From: Cinnamomum chago
Taxonomy: Eukaryota > Streptophyta > Magnoliopsida > Laurales > Lauraceae
Reading direction: 5' to 3'
NCBI GenBank assembly: GCA_038049695.1
Contig: CP142457.1
Coordinates: 26,984,501-27,048,500, forward strand
DNA: 64,000 nt
Part shown: positions 46,601-59,780 of the stretch, piece by piece
Layout of the letters: the number at the start of each line of letters is the position of its first letter
Numbering within the stretch: position 1 is the stretch's first letter
Notes under the pieces: model-generated
Seen by the model: the letters and a program-made list of their open reading frames with translations, nothing else
Told to the model about the DNA's origin: nothing
The model's database searches: none
Translations under genes and position numbers: made by a program

Positions 46601-49600
46601 CAGAAAGTTATGTTTCATTTATTCTATGAATCATATAAACTCAAGCACGTATTGTTATTTGGGAAGTAAGATGCAACCAAACCTAGTAATACTTGTTCTA
46701 GCCAGGAAAATGCTCATTAGCATGACAAGGGATCTTGAAAACAGAACATTACCAGACACTATGAGGAGTTGAATTGTTAACTCCATATATATTGTAAAAT
46801 TTCACTGTTGGTGGAACCTCAGCAGATGAAAAGATCTTTCGAGTTTCATCAGCCCATTTTGAGATCTCTAAGTTGAGTGGAAAAAGCATATCCTCACCAT
46901 TATAATTAACCTGGAATCAAGAAAAAGTAAACAAGGTTTCTAATCAAAGTTATTCCTAGGTCGGACTCAAACAAAAAGAAGTATAAAACCATTAATCATA
47001 AAAATAAAATAAAATAAAAGAATAAAAATTTCCTAGATTGAGTATTTTTGGGGAGAAAAACAAAATTAACCTGTAGACCTAATTCAAAACTTACAAGATG
47101 CTAACTCAATTTAATCTCCAGTATCAATGAAGAGCTCAAACAACACTAAAGCACATTTTTTATTTGTGAACTATCTTAGGGCTAAAGCTAGCAACATGCC
47201 TTTAAACATAGTCTACCTTGTTATTTGAGAGAGCTTCCTCTAGAATAGAAATGCTTTCCCGTGGTTCGTAGGACTCTAGCATGGAACACGCATTGCCACT
47301 GCTATCATGCTTCTCTCTCCATATTTGCAGAAGAGGAGTGGTATCCCAATCATAATCAGGATGTCCCATCAACTCATATATTGATGGACATTCAACCAGC
47401 TGAAAAGAAAGAAAGTGTTTTTAGTAAGTAAATACTGAACACACTCGAAATAACGGTTTCCATGACAACGTTAAACTATGAGAAGGGGGTTGATTCCCTA
47501 CCACCTTTTTTTTTTCTGTGCAACATCAGGGACCAATCTGGATGTGCATCCTGCGGTAACCATTCAAAAAAAAAAAGGAAGATCCTATGGCATATTAAGG
47601 GTGGCCACAACTTGGTCCCCATCAAAATCCTCGGAGTTTAATATGATAAGGAATGCGATTTTATTGCCATCCAGTCCAACATTAGGTTTCAGTCATAGCA
47701 GTGTGAAACTTGAGTGAATGCCAAAGGCAATTCACAAGTAGTGAGCAAGGGTGATGCATCATATGTAGAGGAGTTTTTTTTTTCTTTTTTTTTTTTTTTG
47801 TGGGGGTGGGGGGTTTGGGGGGTGGGTGGGTTTTGGGGCACCAAACATAGTGGGACAGCCCATAGTTGTCAATCCATTGCGCCTAACCCATGGAGAGCAA
47901 ACCCAATAGGCCTACTATACCTACATTCTTACTTTGTACTTCCCAATAAAGTATTCTCGATTTAGGTACCTTACTCTAGAAAGATGATTGACATGCAATC
48001 AATTAAAAATTATAGATTGACAACTATGATGCCCAAATACAGATATGGATACTGATACGGGGATCGGAGATATGACTCCTCACTTTTGAAAATCTAGGAC
48101 AGGGATACCGATCCGGGTGTCCTAATTTTTTCTTTAGATCACTTTTGAATCAATGAAATTATCATTGTTTTCGTCCCTTTCTAGCATTTTTTATGGTGAA
48201 AAGTAAAAAAATTAAAATAACTACATGAAATAAAGGACTTTATAAGTAGGATATTTTAAACTTGTTTCCTAGAAGCATCGGTGCAGCATCAGGTATCAAT
48301 ACAAGTGTCGTATTGGTCCGATACGGATATGTTGAGCTTGTACAAGTGTCCGGGTATCATAGATTGACATGTGTTCCATTAAAGATTATTGATTGACATG
48401 AAAGAGGAAAGAAAGTCCCATAAAGTAAAAAGAAATTGGCATATAATCAATTTCATGGAAGGGAAAGGAAACCTTATGTAGGTCCCTAATAGGTGGGTTT
48501 GACCACCCCTCTAAAAATACCTTGCAATCTCTCATTTGTGGATTAATGAAAAGTTCTCTCTTTCCCTCTCGTTATTGTCAGCAAGTGTTTCCCCTCGTAA
48601 AAATAAACATTAAAAAAAAAAAAAGAGGGTTTCCAACTCCGATGAATCCAAAGGTTGGGCATCCACAGTGAATGTGTGAAGACTCCATCCATCATCGCAA
48701 CCCATCACTATTGCTCACTGGATCCTGTATGTCTTCCTATCTTATCCATCCCTCGATGTGTGCGTGTAACTGTGTATGCTTTAAGAGAAAACTAGTTCCC
48801 TTATTTAGGAAAAAACAAAAGGAATCCAAACCTCATGAATACCTTTTTTTTAATGGTCTCACATATACCTCCCCAACCATGTATTGGCACTCGTCCCAAT
48901 TCGATACTCATTCAACTAATATAGACAGTTGGAACTAAAAATGAAATAAGATTAAAACAAAGATTATTTTATCTAGGATTGAAATTTTAAGGCCCCCAAA
49001 TCAAGGCTAGCATGTTTTTAGTGGAACAATTTCTAGTCTACCTTAATCCACATGCAGCCCCACCCAACCTGCCCTCTTCTACCACGAGTGGCATGCATCC
49101 ATGTGGACTACAAAATAAATTCCTTATTTTTAAATAAGGAATTTGTCCATCTATTTATCCATCCATCTTAAAAATCAATAAAATTGGCTGCACTAATGTT
49201 TTTCTCATTGCCTAAGAACATAAAGGAACGATTTTATTTTTTTTAGACACTTTTACATTTCCAATAAACAATTAGAATTAATTATTTGACTTTCAGATTA
49301 ATAAAGAAAAGGTAATTACCAGTTGTTGCATGCTCCATTTGGAAATGAAGAAGTTCTGTTCCCATCCTTCCACAAAAGACATTCCATTCAAGAGAGAAGA
49401 AGTAATATATCCAGGAGCACCTACCAGTAGACAAAAGTATTTAAATGACATGAGAGAGAGAGAGAGAGAGAAGCAGAGAACAAGAGAAGAAAAAGAAGTC
49501 TTATGCTTTGAATATAGGAGCCGCCTCTTTTTTCGTTCTTTGTTTTTTTTTTTTTTTCAGAAGGTGACCATTGGAACTTCAAGGAGAATTTAGGGAATAG

Positions 49601-52600
49601 AACTTATGCAAGAATAAGAATGAAGGTGAGAGTATGCGTCCATATATCAACCACAATGTTATTGTTTTGTAAATTCAAACTTACAAAGAATTACGAGTTA
49701 GGCAGGGCACCGTGCCCTTTTTTCTCAATCAGGTCAGAAGCGGAGAACGATTGTAGATAAGATAACCCAGCTTGAGTGAAAATATAATTTAAAGACTCAG
49801 ACAATTTGCAGGACATTCATTTAAACTATATTGCCAACAGTATTGCATGCAACTCTCTTTCATCGAATGAGCCATCATCTAGCTAATTTTAAGATGCCTC
49901 AAGGCAGTGTATGGTTAACAATTGAAAATTTCAAAGTTGTTTTCACCTGTAAAGAGTAAGGAATTTCTATGCCCCAAATCAAGGTGTCATCTTACATCAA
50001 TATTTTATCCTGCACAGAGAACTTGAGGTGCACCCTTCTTTGGCCCTGATCCCCATCCACACACCTGAACTTTCAACTATGTGATCAATCCTCTACAATT
50101 TCATCCATAGTTATTCCCTAATTTCTCAGAATTGAGTTAAGTTTTCATATGTACATACATGATTGAAGAAAGGTATAAGTGTGCATGAAAAGTATGATAC
50201 TGTTGGCATATAGAACATGTTCCCCGCAATTTTGTAAACATGCCCGTGACATACAAATAAAGAATTTGACACCACACAACCATGTGGAGTATGTTGTCAA
50301 TCTGATGGGTTTAAAACATAAGCAACTAAACTTCTCTAGAGGGAGAGTTCTATTGTAACACCCCAACCCTCCCTAAGTGTGTTTGCTGCCAAATTAATCT
50401 TAATTAGGTGCCTAATGGTTATTTTGGATGATAATGTGCTTGGTTCGGTAGAATTAGTGGGGTTTGACCCAAGCCTAGGTAGTCTTATGACTTTTCCTTG
50501 ATTTTGGGTATGTTGGGTTTTCGGGGTGTATTTTCAGTTTTGTCGTGGTTTTGGGTGCATTGGGAAGAGCATGTCATCATCTTCGATTTCCGTGTCTTGA
50601 CCCGACCCATTTGAGCTCATCTAGGCCCAATACCAACCCAAAAACCCTTTCTTAATATTTCGCTTTTTATTATGGACCTGCATGCAAAGACCCAAAATTT
50701 GTTTCAATTAAACAACCCACCTCCAAACAGTCAATCATTTTCCCCATTGCATGACCTCTCTCTTCATCTTCTTGCATGCAAATCCTCCATTGAAGCTCTT
50801 GCATGTGGGTTATCCAAGTTTAGGGAGGCTCCAACATCATCTTCATCTTCCACAAGTCTCCATTTTCCCTAATCCACCTCTTACATCTCTATTGGTAAAC
50901 CTCTTTCTCCCATTCTCTTTCCTTGCTTCTAATCATTTGTAGGGAGTCAGTTTCATTTGCATGAATCTTCCTCCTTCCTCATTTCTTGCTTTTCTTCATT
51001 TGTAGAGTTTTCCTTAGAGTTTGCATTTGGGGTTCTGTCTTGGAGGCTTTGGTTAGCTTAGAAAGCTTGGAATTTCTGTAGGAATTGGTTACAAGCACCA
51101 CAAGAGGCAAGTGTAATATCTATAATTCATGCATTTATAGCCATATTGATTCACCTTTATGATCAATGCTTAGTTTGCCCCAATTTGAGCTCAATGTATG
51201 ATTTTAGATTCAATTGGATTGCATGTATGTGGGTTTAATTCTTATTTGATGGAGAACGGGTTGTTTGGTGGAGCATGGAGGCTCTTTTTTGTGCAAGTGT
51301 CTGCCTTTGGAAAGGCTTGGGTGTAGGAGATTTAGAAACCCACCGAAGTAGAGCCTGCTCAGGCTTAATCCGCACATTTTCTATAGTTTGGCGGTTAACT
51401 GCAGGCTAACCGCCATTTTCCTGGTTCTTGTTTCTAGAACCTGCTTTTGACGGGAAATTACCTTACGGCTAGCCGTAAATGGCTTACAGCCACCGAAATT
51501 CCGTGGTTCCTGTTTCTGGATTGAAGTAGCGTAGGGGCAAAGGAGGGTAGCCAGCGGGCTATTCCTCAAGCCAAACGGCTTATATAGGGCGGTCTCACAC
51601 CACAGACAAAGAGAATCACACGCTTGAGAAAACTCAATTATCAATTAATTTCTGCATATCCCAAGAGAAGGGATTACAACCTATATATAATAGAGTATCA
51701 ACATGAGTTTAGTAATCAATCTCTACTCCTAAGAAACTTCTTAATTCTAAGAATACTAAGAATCTTGAAAATTAGAAACTACCTAATCAAAGCAATTAAA
51801 GAAATCTACTAATTCTAGAACTCTATTAAAATAGGAAACTGCCGATAGAAATCTTTCAATTTCGTTACTTATGGGCTTGGGCTTTGGGCCTTCTGGAATG
51901 ACTTTCAAACGGGGCCCAGTGGTCTGGCCTACATCAGCTCTCCCCCTCTTGGAGGGAACTCGACCTCGAGTTCAGTAGGTGGCCTCCTGGGTCGAAAACC
52001 AAGCGAACAACTTGTCGTTGTTCTCGATCTTCTTGCTCTTGACATGACTTCGAACCTTCACTCGATCTTTTGCTCCAAGAAAATTTCAGATAGTGCTATT
52101 TTTGATGGTTTGAGCTTGCTTGAAAGAATGACCGCAGAATCTGCAAAATCAAATTGCAATCGCCAAGTGTCCATTGTTGATCTCCAAAGATAAAGTCAAT
52201 GTGAGATACTTCAGCTAATGGATCTTCTTCTGGACGATTTGGAATAATGGACTTGCTTTCCGATAATCCAATGGGCTTGTCTGTAAGTAACACTTTGATT
52301 AGATCGATCGGACGTTCATTTTCCTTACTAACCATATCCAAGTCTTCAATGCTTGCCTCTGATTCTTTTGCTGCTTGCATGTTTTAATCACCACTATTCA
52401 CAAATAATTTGGGCTCATTGTCTTTGAATTCTTTTGAGGTATCATCCATCATAAGAATGCTATGTGACGTATCATCTAACTTTGTCATGGCATATTCATT
52501 TCTTTGATCTTGCTTCTCAATGTAAGCTTTGACATTCTCCTTGACTGGGTCCACCATATGGACTTCAGTGGTTTGCGGAGACTTTTCTTCTTGCATCTTA

Positions 52601-55600
52601 GCTTTTCGTAGGCGATAGCGTTTTATAGAGTGTTCGACACGGATCGCTTCCCAAAAAGCCTCGTGCATATCTTTGCATTCTTTCTTCATATTTTTCAATA
52701 TGCTCGGACGCAAACCTTTGAGAAACTGATTGGAATTTGTAGTGTTTCATTTCGGCGGGGATCAGGCTTTTGGTCCTAATGGATTGCTCTCAATGCTTTT
52801 CTTTCAAAAAATTTACGATGCTCTAAAAACTAATTACTAATGTTATCAAATTTTTAATGAATTCCACTCTTGTGGAAAGTTATGAAAGGAAATGGTAGCA
52901 ACATTAGGCAGACAAGTTTTGAATACCATTCTTATTGGTCATGAATGTCTTGATTCAAGGCATAAGAAGAAGTGATGCAATCCTAGGGTTAGGATCGCAA
53001 GTGCTGGGGCACAATTAGGGTTCCAATAGAACAATAACACGATGAAGACACTCTCCAACGATAAGCCCACAAAGGGAAATTCTATTAACTCCAAATCTGA
53101 GATTACCAATCTCTACAATGTTATATTCATAAGAAAAGAAACTTAAGGGCTAAGAAAGAAATCCTAATCAAACTAGGAAACCAAATAAATAATCCTATCC
53201 AAATTAGAAACTAATCCTAATTACAAGCTTTGCTAAAATTAAAGCTAATGATAATTTAAAAATCAGAATTTCATGGGTCCAACATGTGGCCCACGTGCTT
53301 TGTTGCACTGATACGGTACTGCTGCTGCATCAAGAAGATGGAGATTGGAGTATTATGCAAGCTTGGATACCATTCCAATAAAATAAAATAAAACAATGCA
53401 AGCTTAGACTTTGAGAAAGTCTACAATATGCTTGATTGGAATTTTTTATAACAGCTTTCTTTTATAATTCTACCATACACACTAAATATAAACATAAAAA
53501 TTGGAGCTTCTATTTCAGGCCTTAATCTAGTTAGCTCTTATTAATTAGATTAGAGTTTCCAAGCGGCCCTAATGAATAATAAACCAAAAGTAACAAAACC
53601 ACAGAATTATAATTACCCTGGAATGGTGCAGCAATTGCAATCCAGTTCTTAACGTACTTCTCAAAAATCTGCAGAAAAGCAAAGCATGAGGGAATACAAA
53701 TTATTCGAACTGGAACATTGAACTTATAAATGTCAGCAGATGCAGAAAGAGACAACTACCAATGCATGCTCCAAAAGAAAAATGTATAGATCGAAACAGT
53801 TAAGGAAAGAAATCATGCCTTTTATTCTCTTTTTCACTCCAAAATGATCAAAGAAATCAACACTTACATCAGTGTGCAGACACATGAAGCATTTCACCAG
53901 TAAACCCCCCATAGAGTGAGTTATAATGTTTATTTTCTTCCCTCCAGAAGCATTGCACACTGACTCCAGTTTTGCAGAGAAGCGATCCAATGTTTCCTGG
54001 AGCCTGCCAGAAGTATAAACAGTGAGCATCTCAGTCTCATGGCATCCATCACTGGAAAAGGTCAATAACAAATGCCAGGATGAAACAAGGGATAATGCAT
54101 CATCACGTCCACATAGTGGAGCTCCATTCCATGTAATCTTTTAATGTAATCTCCCAAATGTCCTGTTAGATGTTTCAAGAAGCAAGACATGTAAAATATG
54201 AAATGTTTGATGTTTACACAAAGAACTCAAGAACATTGACAGCAGCTTTATGTGCAGCAGATTCTCATGGCACTTTATTTCCCCAATAATTCCATTTTCA
54301 GCGGAGAGTGGAAACTGAGAAATTCATTTTCTACAGCAAGTTTTTGTTGCTTGTTGCAGTAAAACATTTCCCTTGGTGAAATGTATTAATTCTATACCAT
54401 TCAAAAGAAAAGGAAATGCGTTTACTCTAGTAACTATTCAAAAGAAAAGTGTGTTTATTCCTCTCGTAAGACTGGTGTTTATTCCTTGCGTAAGACTGAA
54501 GAAAATGGCTCTCTACGACGCTACCTCCTGGGTTAAAATCTGCTTTCTGCATAAATTGCAGAAAATGTGTCCACCTCAAAATATGAAAGCCACAGAAAAT
54601 GTTAACACCAACAACAGAAAATCATTCTACTTTGGAAACTATTTTCATTTTCCCCAGAAAATGCTCAAAAACATGCCTTTAAATAAGGCAGTGGGGCCTT
54701 AGATGAAGCCAAATGTTGGGCGATGAAAATATGGTGCTGACTTACGTAAGTTAAGATGGATGTGCAGACCCCACAAGAAATGATGGTCAGAAGTTAGCAC
54801 GTCAGAAAAAATCTACGAGTGACTCCAATAAGAAGAGAAAATCAAGGAATCTTGTCTTAGCAGGTTTAGATGTGCTTGAAAGTTAAAATAACAAAAACAG
54901 CCTGTGTATGAAGAACTTAAGTGGAAAGGGGGCTTGAAAGAAAGTAGTTCAAATTTGTAGTGTGACAAAGACCATGATGAATTGAGATGAACTTATAAAG
55001 CCATCCCCACTTAGATAGGGTAAGATTCAATGATGATAGCTCAGAAGCAGTTAACCAGAGGAATGTGCACTTCTAACCAATACAATGAAAGCATAAATTT
55101 GAACCTGTTACTTTGCCGGAAATCATAGCCAAACCCAAATAGTGTTTTGCCTTCTTGGTAACCCCATTGAATCATTTCCTCTATCATATCATGATAATAA
55201 CAAACGCATTCCTGTCCGATGATCTGCAAAAGAAGAAAAATATGTTAGTTGGAAATTCACATCTTAGTACATAGTCTCTCCTTATATGGTGCAATGAGTG
55301 TCCAGCCACTAGCTTAGCAGCATTTAGTAAAGAGATGTAATTACAATATCATTACAAGTAAAACACCATAAAGTAGGTTTTCTTAGTGGAAACATCAAAA
55401 CAGAAATAAACTAATACTTGTCCTGTTGAAGTAAAAGAATGTAGTGGCCTGTTCGATTGGGAGGTTACAGATGATCATATTTCTTACCTTTATATTTATC
55501 TAGATTATGCCAATATCGGTAGTTGGCATCAATATTCAGATAAGCAGATAGACAGTAACCCGCCTAAGATGGTTTCTGATTCTTTACTGCTCCAAAATGC

Positions 55601-58600
55601 ATAAATGAATGAAGAATCATTCACTACCCTGTAAATAAACAAATTCATGGTTTTGGAACATCCAAGCCAGCAGGACAAGAACACTAGTGTAGTTGCATTT
55701 CTATCCTATAGAGGATATCAGTACAAGCATGGAAATAACTCAAATAAGTTCTCTTGTACCGAGTTTCAGCCATGGCCGCAGCAGCCACTTGTATGAACAT
55801 AAAGGGAACGTTTGGCAACAATCCATGGCATGGAATCCTCGCCTCTTTTCCTCGGGATTACTGCAAACCCATGTTTGGTAATCCATCCCACCATATGAGA
55901 GGATTTCCCAAAATACATAAAAATCCTCATATGGAAAGATATGGTCCATCCCCCCTCTAATTCCGGAAAACTGGAACTCACAGAAAGGCGCATGAACAGT
56001 GATGGTAAGTTGTGATTAACCATCTTTTGCTCGGAAACCCCATTTTTGGGTCCCATAATCACAATCCAAACCGTTAATCAGGTTATTAAGATCCAAAACG
56101 GCTATGTGATGAAATATCAGCCGTTGATTTTTCATAGATTTTTAGATATTTGCAAAAAAGTCCAGACCGTTGGGTATGACATCTGGATTTTTGTGGGGCC
56201 TATTTGGGGAGTATGAACCATTTTCATCTCTTCAAAAGGCCTAAAACTGCTATGAGGTCAAATTTGGCATATTCATCATGGATAGAGAGAACAATGTCAA
56301 AAACCTACTAGTCGTTCATCATGTCCACAATGAAACGGTTCCTACTTGCGCTTCAACAGTGACGGGACGGTAATGTATTTGTTATGGTTTTGGTTTTAAA
56401 AACTTATTTTATGGGTCCCACAATCAAGATCGAACCATCCATCATGTTCAGAAAGTTCAAAACGGCTCCTAGATCAATTTTGAGCCGTTGATTCTTTATA
56501 TATTTTGAAATATTTACAAAAATGTTTACAACTTAAAATTTTATTTTTTAAATTTGTCGAACCCATAATTAAAATCTGAACCATCCATCATCTCTAGAAG
56601 GCAACAAACGACTAGAGATTCAAGTTTTAGTGCTTAATTCATGGCGGATTACGAGAAAATGGCAAAAAAATTGTGACCGCTGGATGTAGTATATACAAAT
56701 CCTCAATTCTCTGTTGTTTGCCAAACATGGATTGCAGTGGACCTTCTTCATAAGAAATCCTCATGGAGGATATCATCATATAAGAATAATAAAAGAATCC
56801 TCTTAATAGAGGAATCCAATCCTGTTGCCAAACCTGCCCAAAATGTCACCTATTCAATTGCTTCACACTGATCGAAATGGGACTGACAGTAGGATTGGCT
56901 GTCAATATCTTTTCATACATAAAAGCATTAAACCTGTGGCCAAAAATCAAGGGGTTAGGATGATCTCATGGCCCTGAAATTTTAAACAAAGTGGGGCCCA
57001 TGTGGATCTTTTGATCCCCCACCTTCCCATTGATCCAGCATGCAGGGATCACACCCTTATATCACACCCTTGACAAAGGTGGTGGGGTGGGCCCCACCGA
57101 TCAATGGGTCCATTTGGATTGAAAGATCTGGATGAGCCCTACCTCTATATAGAGTTTCACGCCCATCAAATCATCAAATGCCTCCATCCGTGGCCTACAA
57201 GCTTAACAGTTTTATAAATATAAAAAAATTTGGACAGTCAATCCAACGATTCAATCCATTAGGATCGCTATAAAAAAAGGGATCGGTGATTATCATGGGG
57301 GTGGTCCATTCAAACTGGTGATCGGGTAGGCCCCACTAGTCGTGCAACCTAAGACTCAAGGAAAAGGTGTCCACTAAATAATTTCTGTATATAAAAATAT
57401 AAGAAAAGCCTCCATTAAGCTCATGCACTCATCAGCTCAAGTGTGGAAATGCCTAGTGGGGCCCACTTAATGATCCACCCGAGTGGACCATAAAACAAGG
57501 AGCCCCCTGATTGTTGGTGCACTCATTTTGGACAATGAAAACTTGTCAAACATTGGTCAAGTGGTCAGGACCACCATGCGAGCCTCCATCACCGTACACA
57601 AGCAGGTTGGGAGAGGGGGGGAAGATCTTTCATGCATTCGTTAAACATGGGAGAAGTTTTTTGCTTAAAATTGCTCGGGCATTTTGCAGCACCACTAAGT
57701 GCATGTTTGGGAGGGTCTAATTTTTCCCTCTATTTCTCTATTTCTCTAAAATGGATAAAGGTTTAAAAAAAAAAGTGTTTGGCACCACCTTTCAACCTTT
57801 ACCCATTTTAGAGAAGTAGACGCAATGCCTCTACTTTCCATAGCCCCTTTGATGAGGTAGTCGAGAAATAGAGGGAACAAAATAAGAGGCGGAGCTACAG
57901 TGTTTTGTGTATAATCACGCCCAGTCCGTTTTTTTAATTTTTCTCCAAATCTGAAAAGGCCAATCAAGATCCAAACCGTTGAAAATGTCCACAAGGTCAA
58001 ACACGGCCATGCATCCAAATTTCAGCCGTTGAATTATCACTAATCTCGAGATATGTGCCAAAAACCGTGAGCAATTAGATATAATTTGTTATGATCTGTG
58101 GGCCCCAAAAACAAGATCAAAACCGTTGGATATGTTTGGAAGGCGGAAAATGGCTATGTGGTCAATTTTGATCACATAATACCTTATGAATCTCGATATA
58201 TGTGCAAAACAAAAATAACAATTAATGTATTATGCTCAATATTGCATTTGTCAATGAGCGGTAAATTGTTTCAATTTTTTTATTTAGAGGCGTGTAAAAT
58301 AAGATCTAAACCATTAGTAATGTTCACAATATCAAACATGACCATGAGACCAAATTTCACCCTTTGGATCATCACCAATCTCTAGATATGTGCAAAAAAG
58401 TGAGTCATTAGGTATAATTTTGTGGATTATGTGGGCCCCAAACACAAGATCCAAACCGTGAGATCTCTTTGGAAGGCTGAGCACGTCCATAGGGTCAATT
58501 TTCATGGCCTAATAACTTGTGGATCTCAAGAAATATGTGAAAAACTCTCAACCAATGATATAAAAATGTCTATTTAGCATAGACCCTTGCATTACCAAAC

Positions 58601-59733
58601 ACCTCTTTTTTCTATGGCCCTTTTTTGTATGGGTCTATTTTGAATGGTCTTTGAAAAATAGACTAGACCTCCCAAACAAGCCCTTAGAGTATCCCTCATT
58701 TTAGAACCCTTGGATTCTAAAACATCCCGTCATCTACCACGTTTCGTATTCACACCATCTCTACATTCATCCACCAACACTATATCATCTACAAACAACA
58801 CGCACCAAGGTACCTCTTCTTGAATATGAGCAGTTAACTCATGCATAATTAGTGTAAAGAGATAAGGGCCTAAAGCTGACCCCTGATGCACTGAGATTAT
58901 GGTCACCGTCACTGGAAATTCACCTACCTCTCCACAGGTAGTTCTCACGTTTGTTATCGCTCCTTCATATACGTCTTTAATGACATCAATAGAAGGTTCC
59001 CCACATCGTGTGCTCAAATCCCACCCCAGACTTACCCGTGCACGCATGTGTGGGTTTCGTGTGTGCGCTTAGGGGAATAGTCGTGTCCCGTCGGGTTATA
59101 TACCATGGGGAAAGCGTCGTCATAAAAAAAATTTTATATATATATATAAACCTAGTTGGGACATTCCTTTTATTTAAAACCCATCAAATCGAATCTCTAA
59201 GCACCTTGTGATAGGCTTTCTCTACATCGATGAACACTATATGAAGATTTTTCCTCTTCTCTGCTTAAGTGAGAAAAAATCTTTCATAGTTCACCATCAT
59301 AGTATGAAGTCGAACTTATTAAAAAATATATTGGTCACATGTCTAATTCTTTAATCTGTCCCCATTACTCTCCCATAGTTTTATAATGACTCATAGTTTA
59401 ATCCCACAATAATTGGTACAACTTTGTATATCTCCTTTGTTCTTATATATGGGTCATACAATACTTCTCCTATGTTCGTCCGCCATTTTCTTTTTCATTA
59501 ATATCTTTTAAAAGAGCCTAAGGCCTATTTGGCATCAATCCTTTAAAACATTTATATGTTCCCACAAGATATGGGAGAGTATGCGTTCAGTTAGCCATTT
59601 CTAAAAAAAATTCTCTAGAACATTTCAAAATGATTAATAGTTGCTTTTTCGGTGGAATGACTCCTCATCCACATTAGGACATATTACCTCAACACACTAT
59701 CTCCGAATTGCTCCTCTCAAAAACCTCTATGGG

Positions 59734-59780
<47 letters not shown>

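Noticed and set aside
49330-49593. 87-residue plus-strand frame
   Set aside because: Antisense to LCAT4 exon 6 and a GA microsatellite.
52096-52713. Two minus-strand frames as possible host genes
   Set aside because: Their position next to an LTR-like stretch and purine tract, and the lack of splice structure, fit a retrotransposon fossil better.
55740-56062. Several frames of 60-98 residues on both strands
   Set aside because: They cover the left end of a Harbinger-like element and disagree with one another; no domain recognised.
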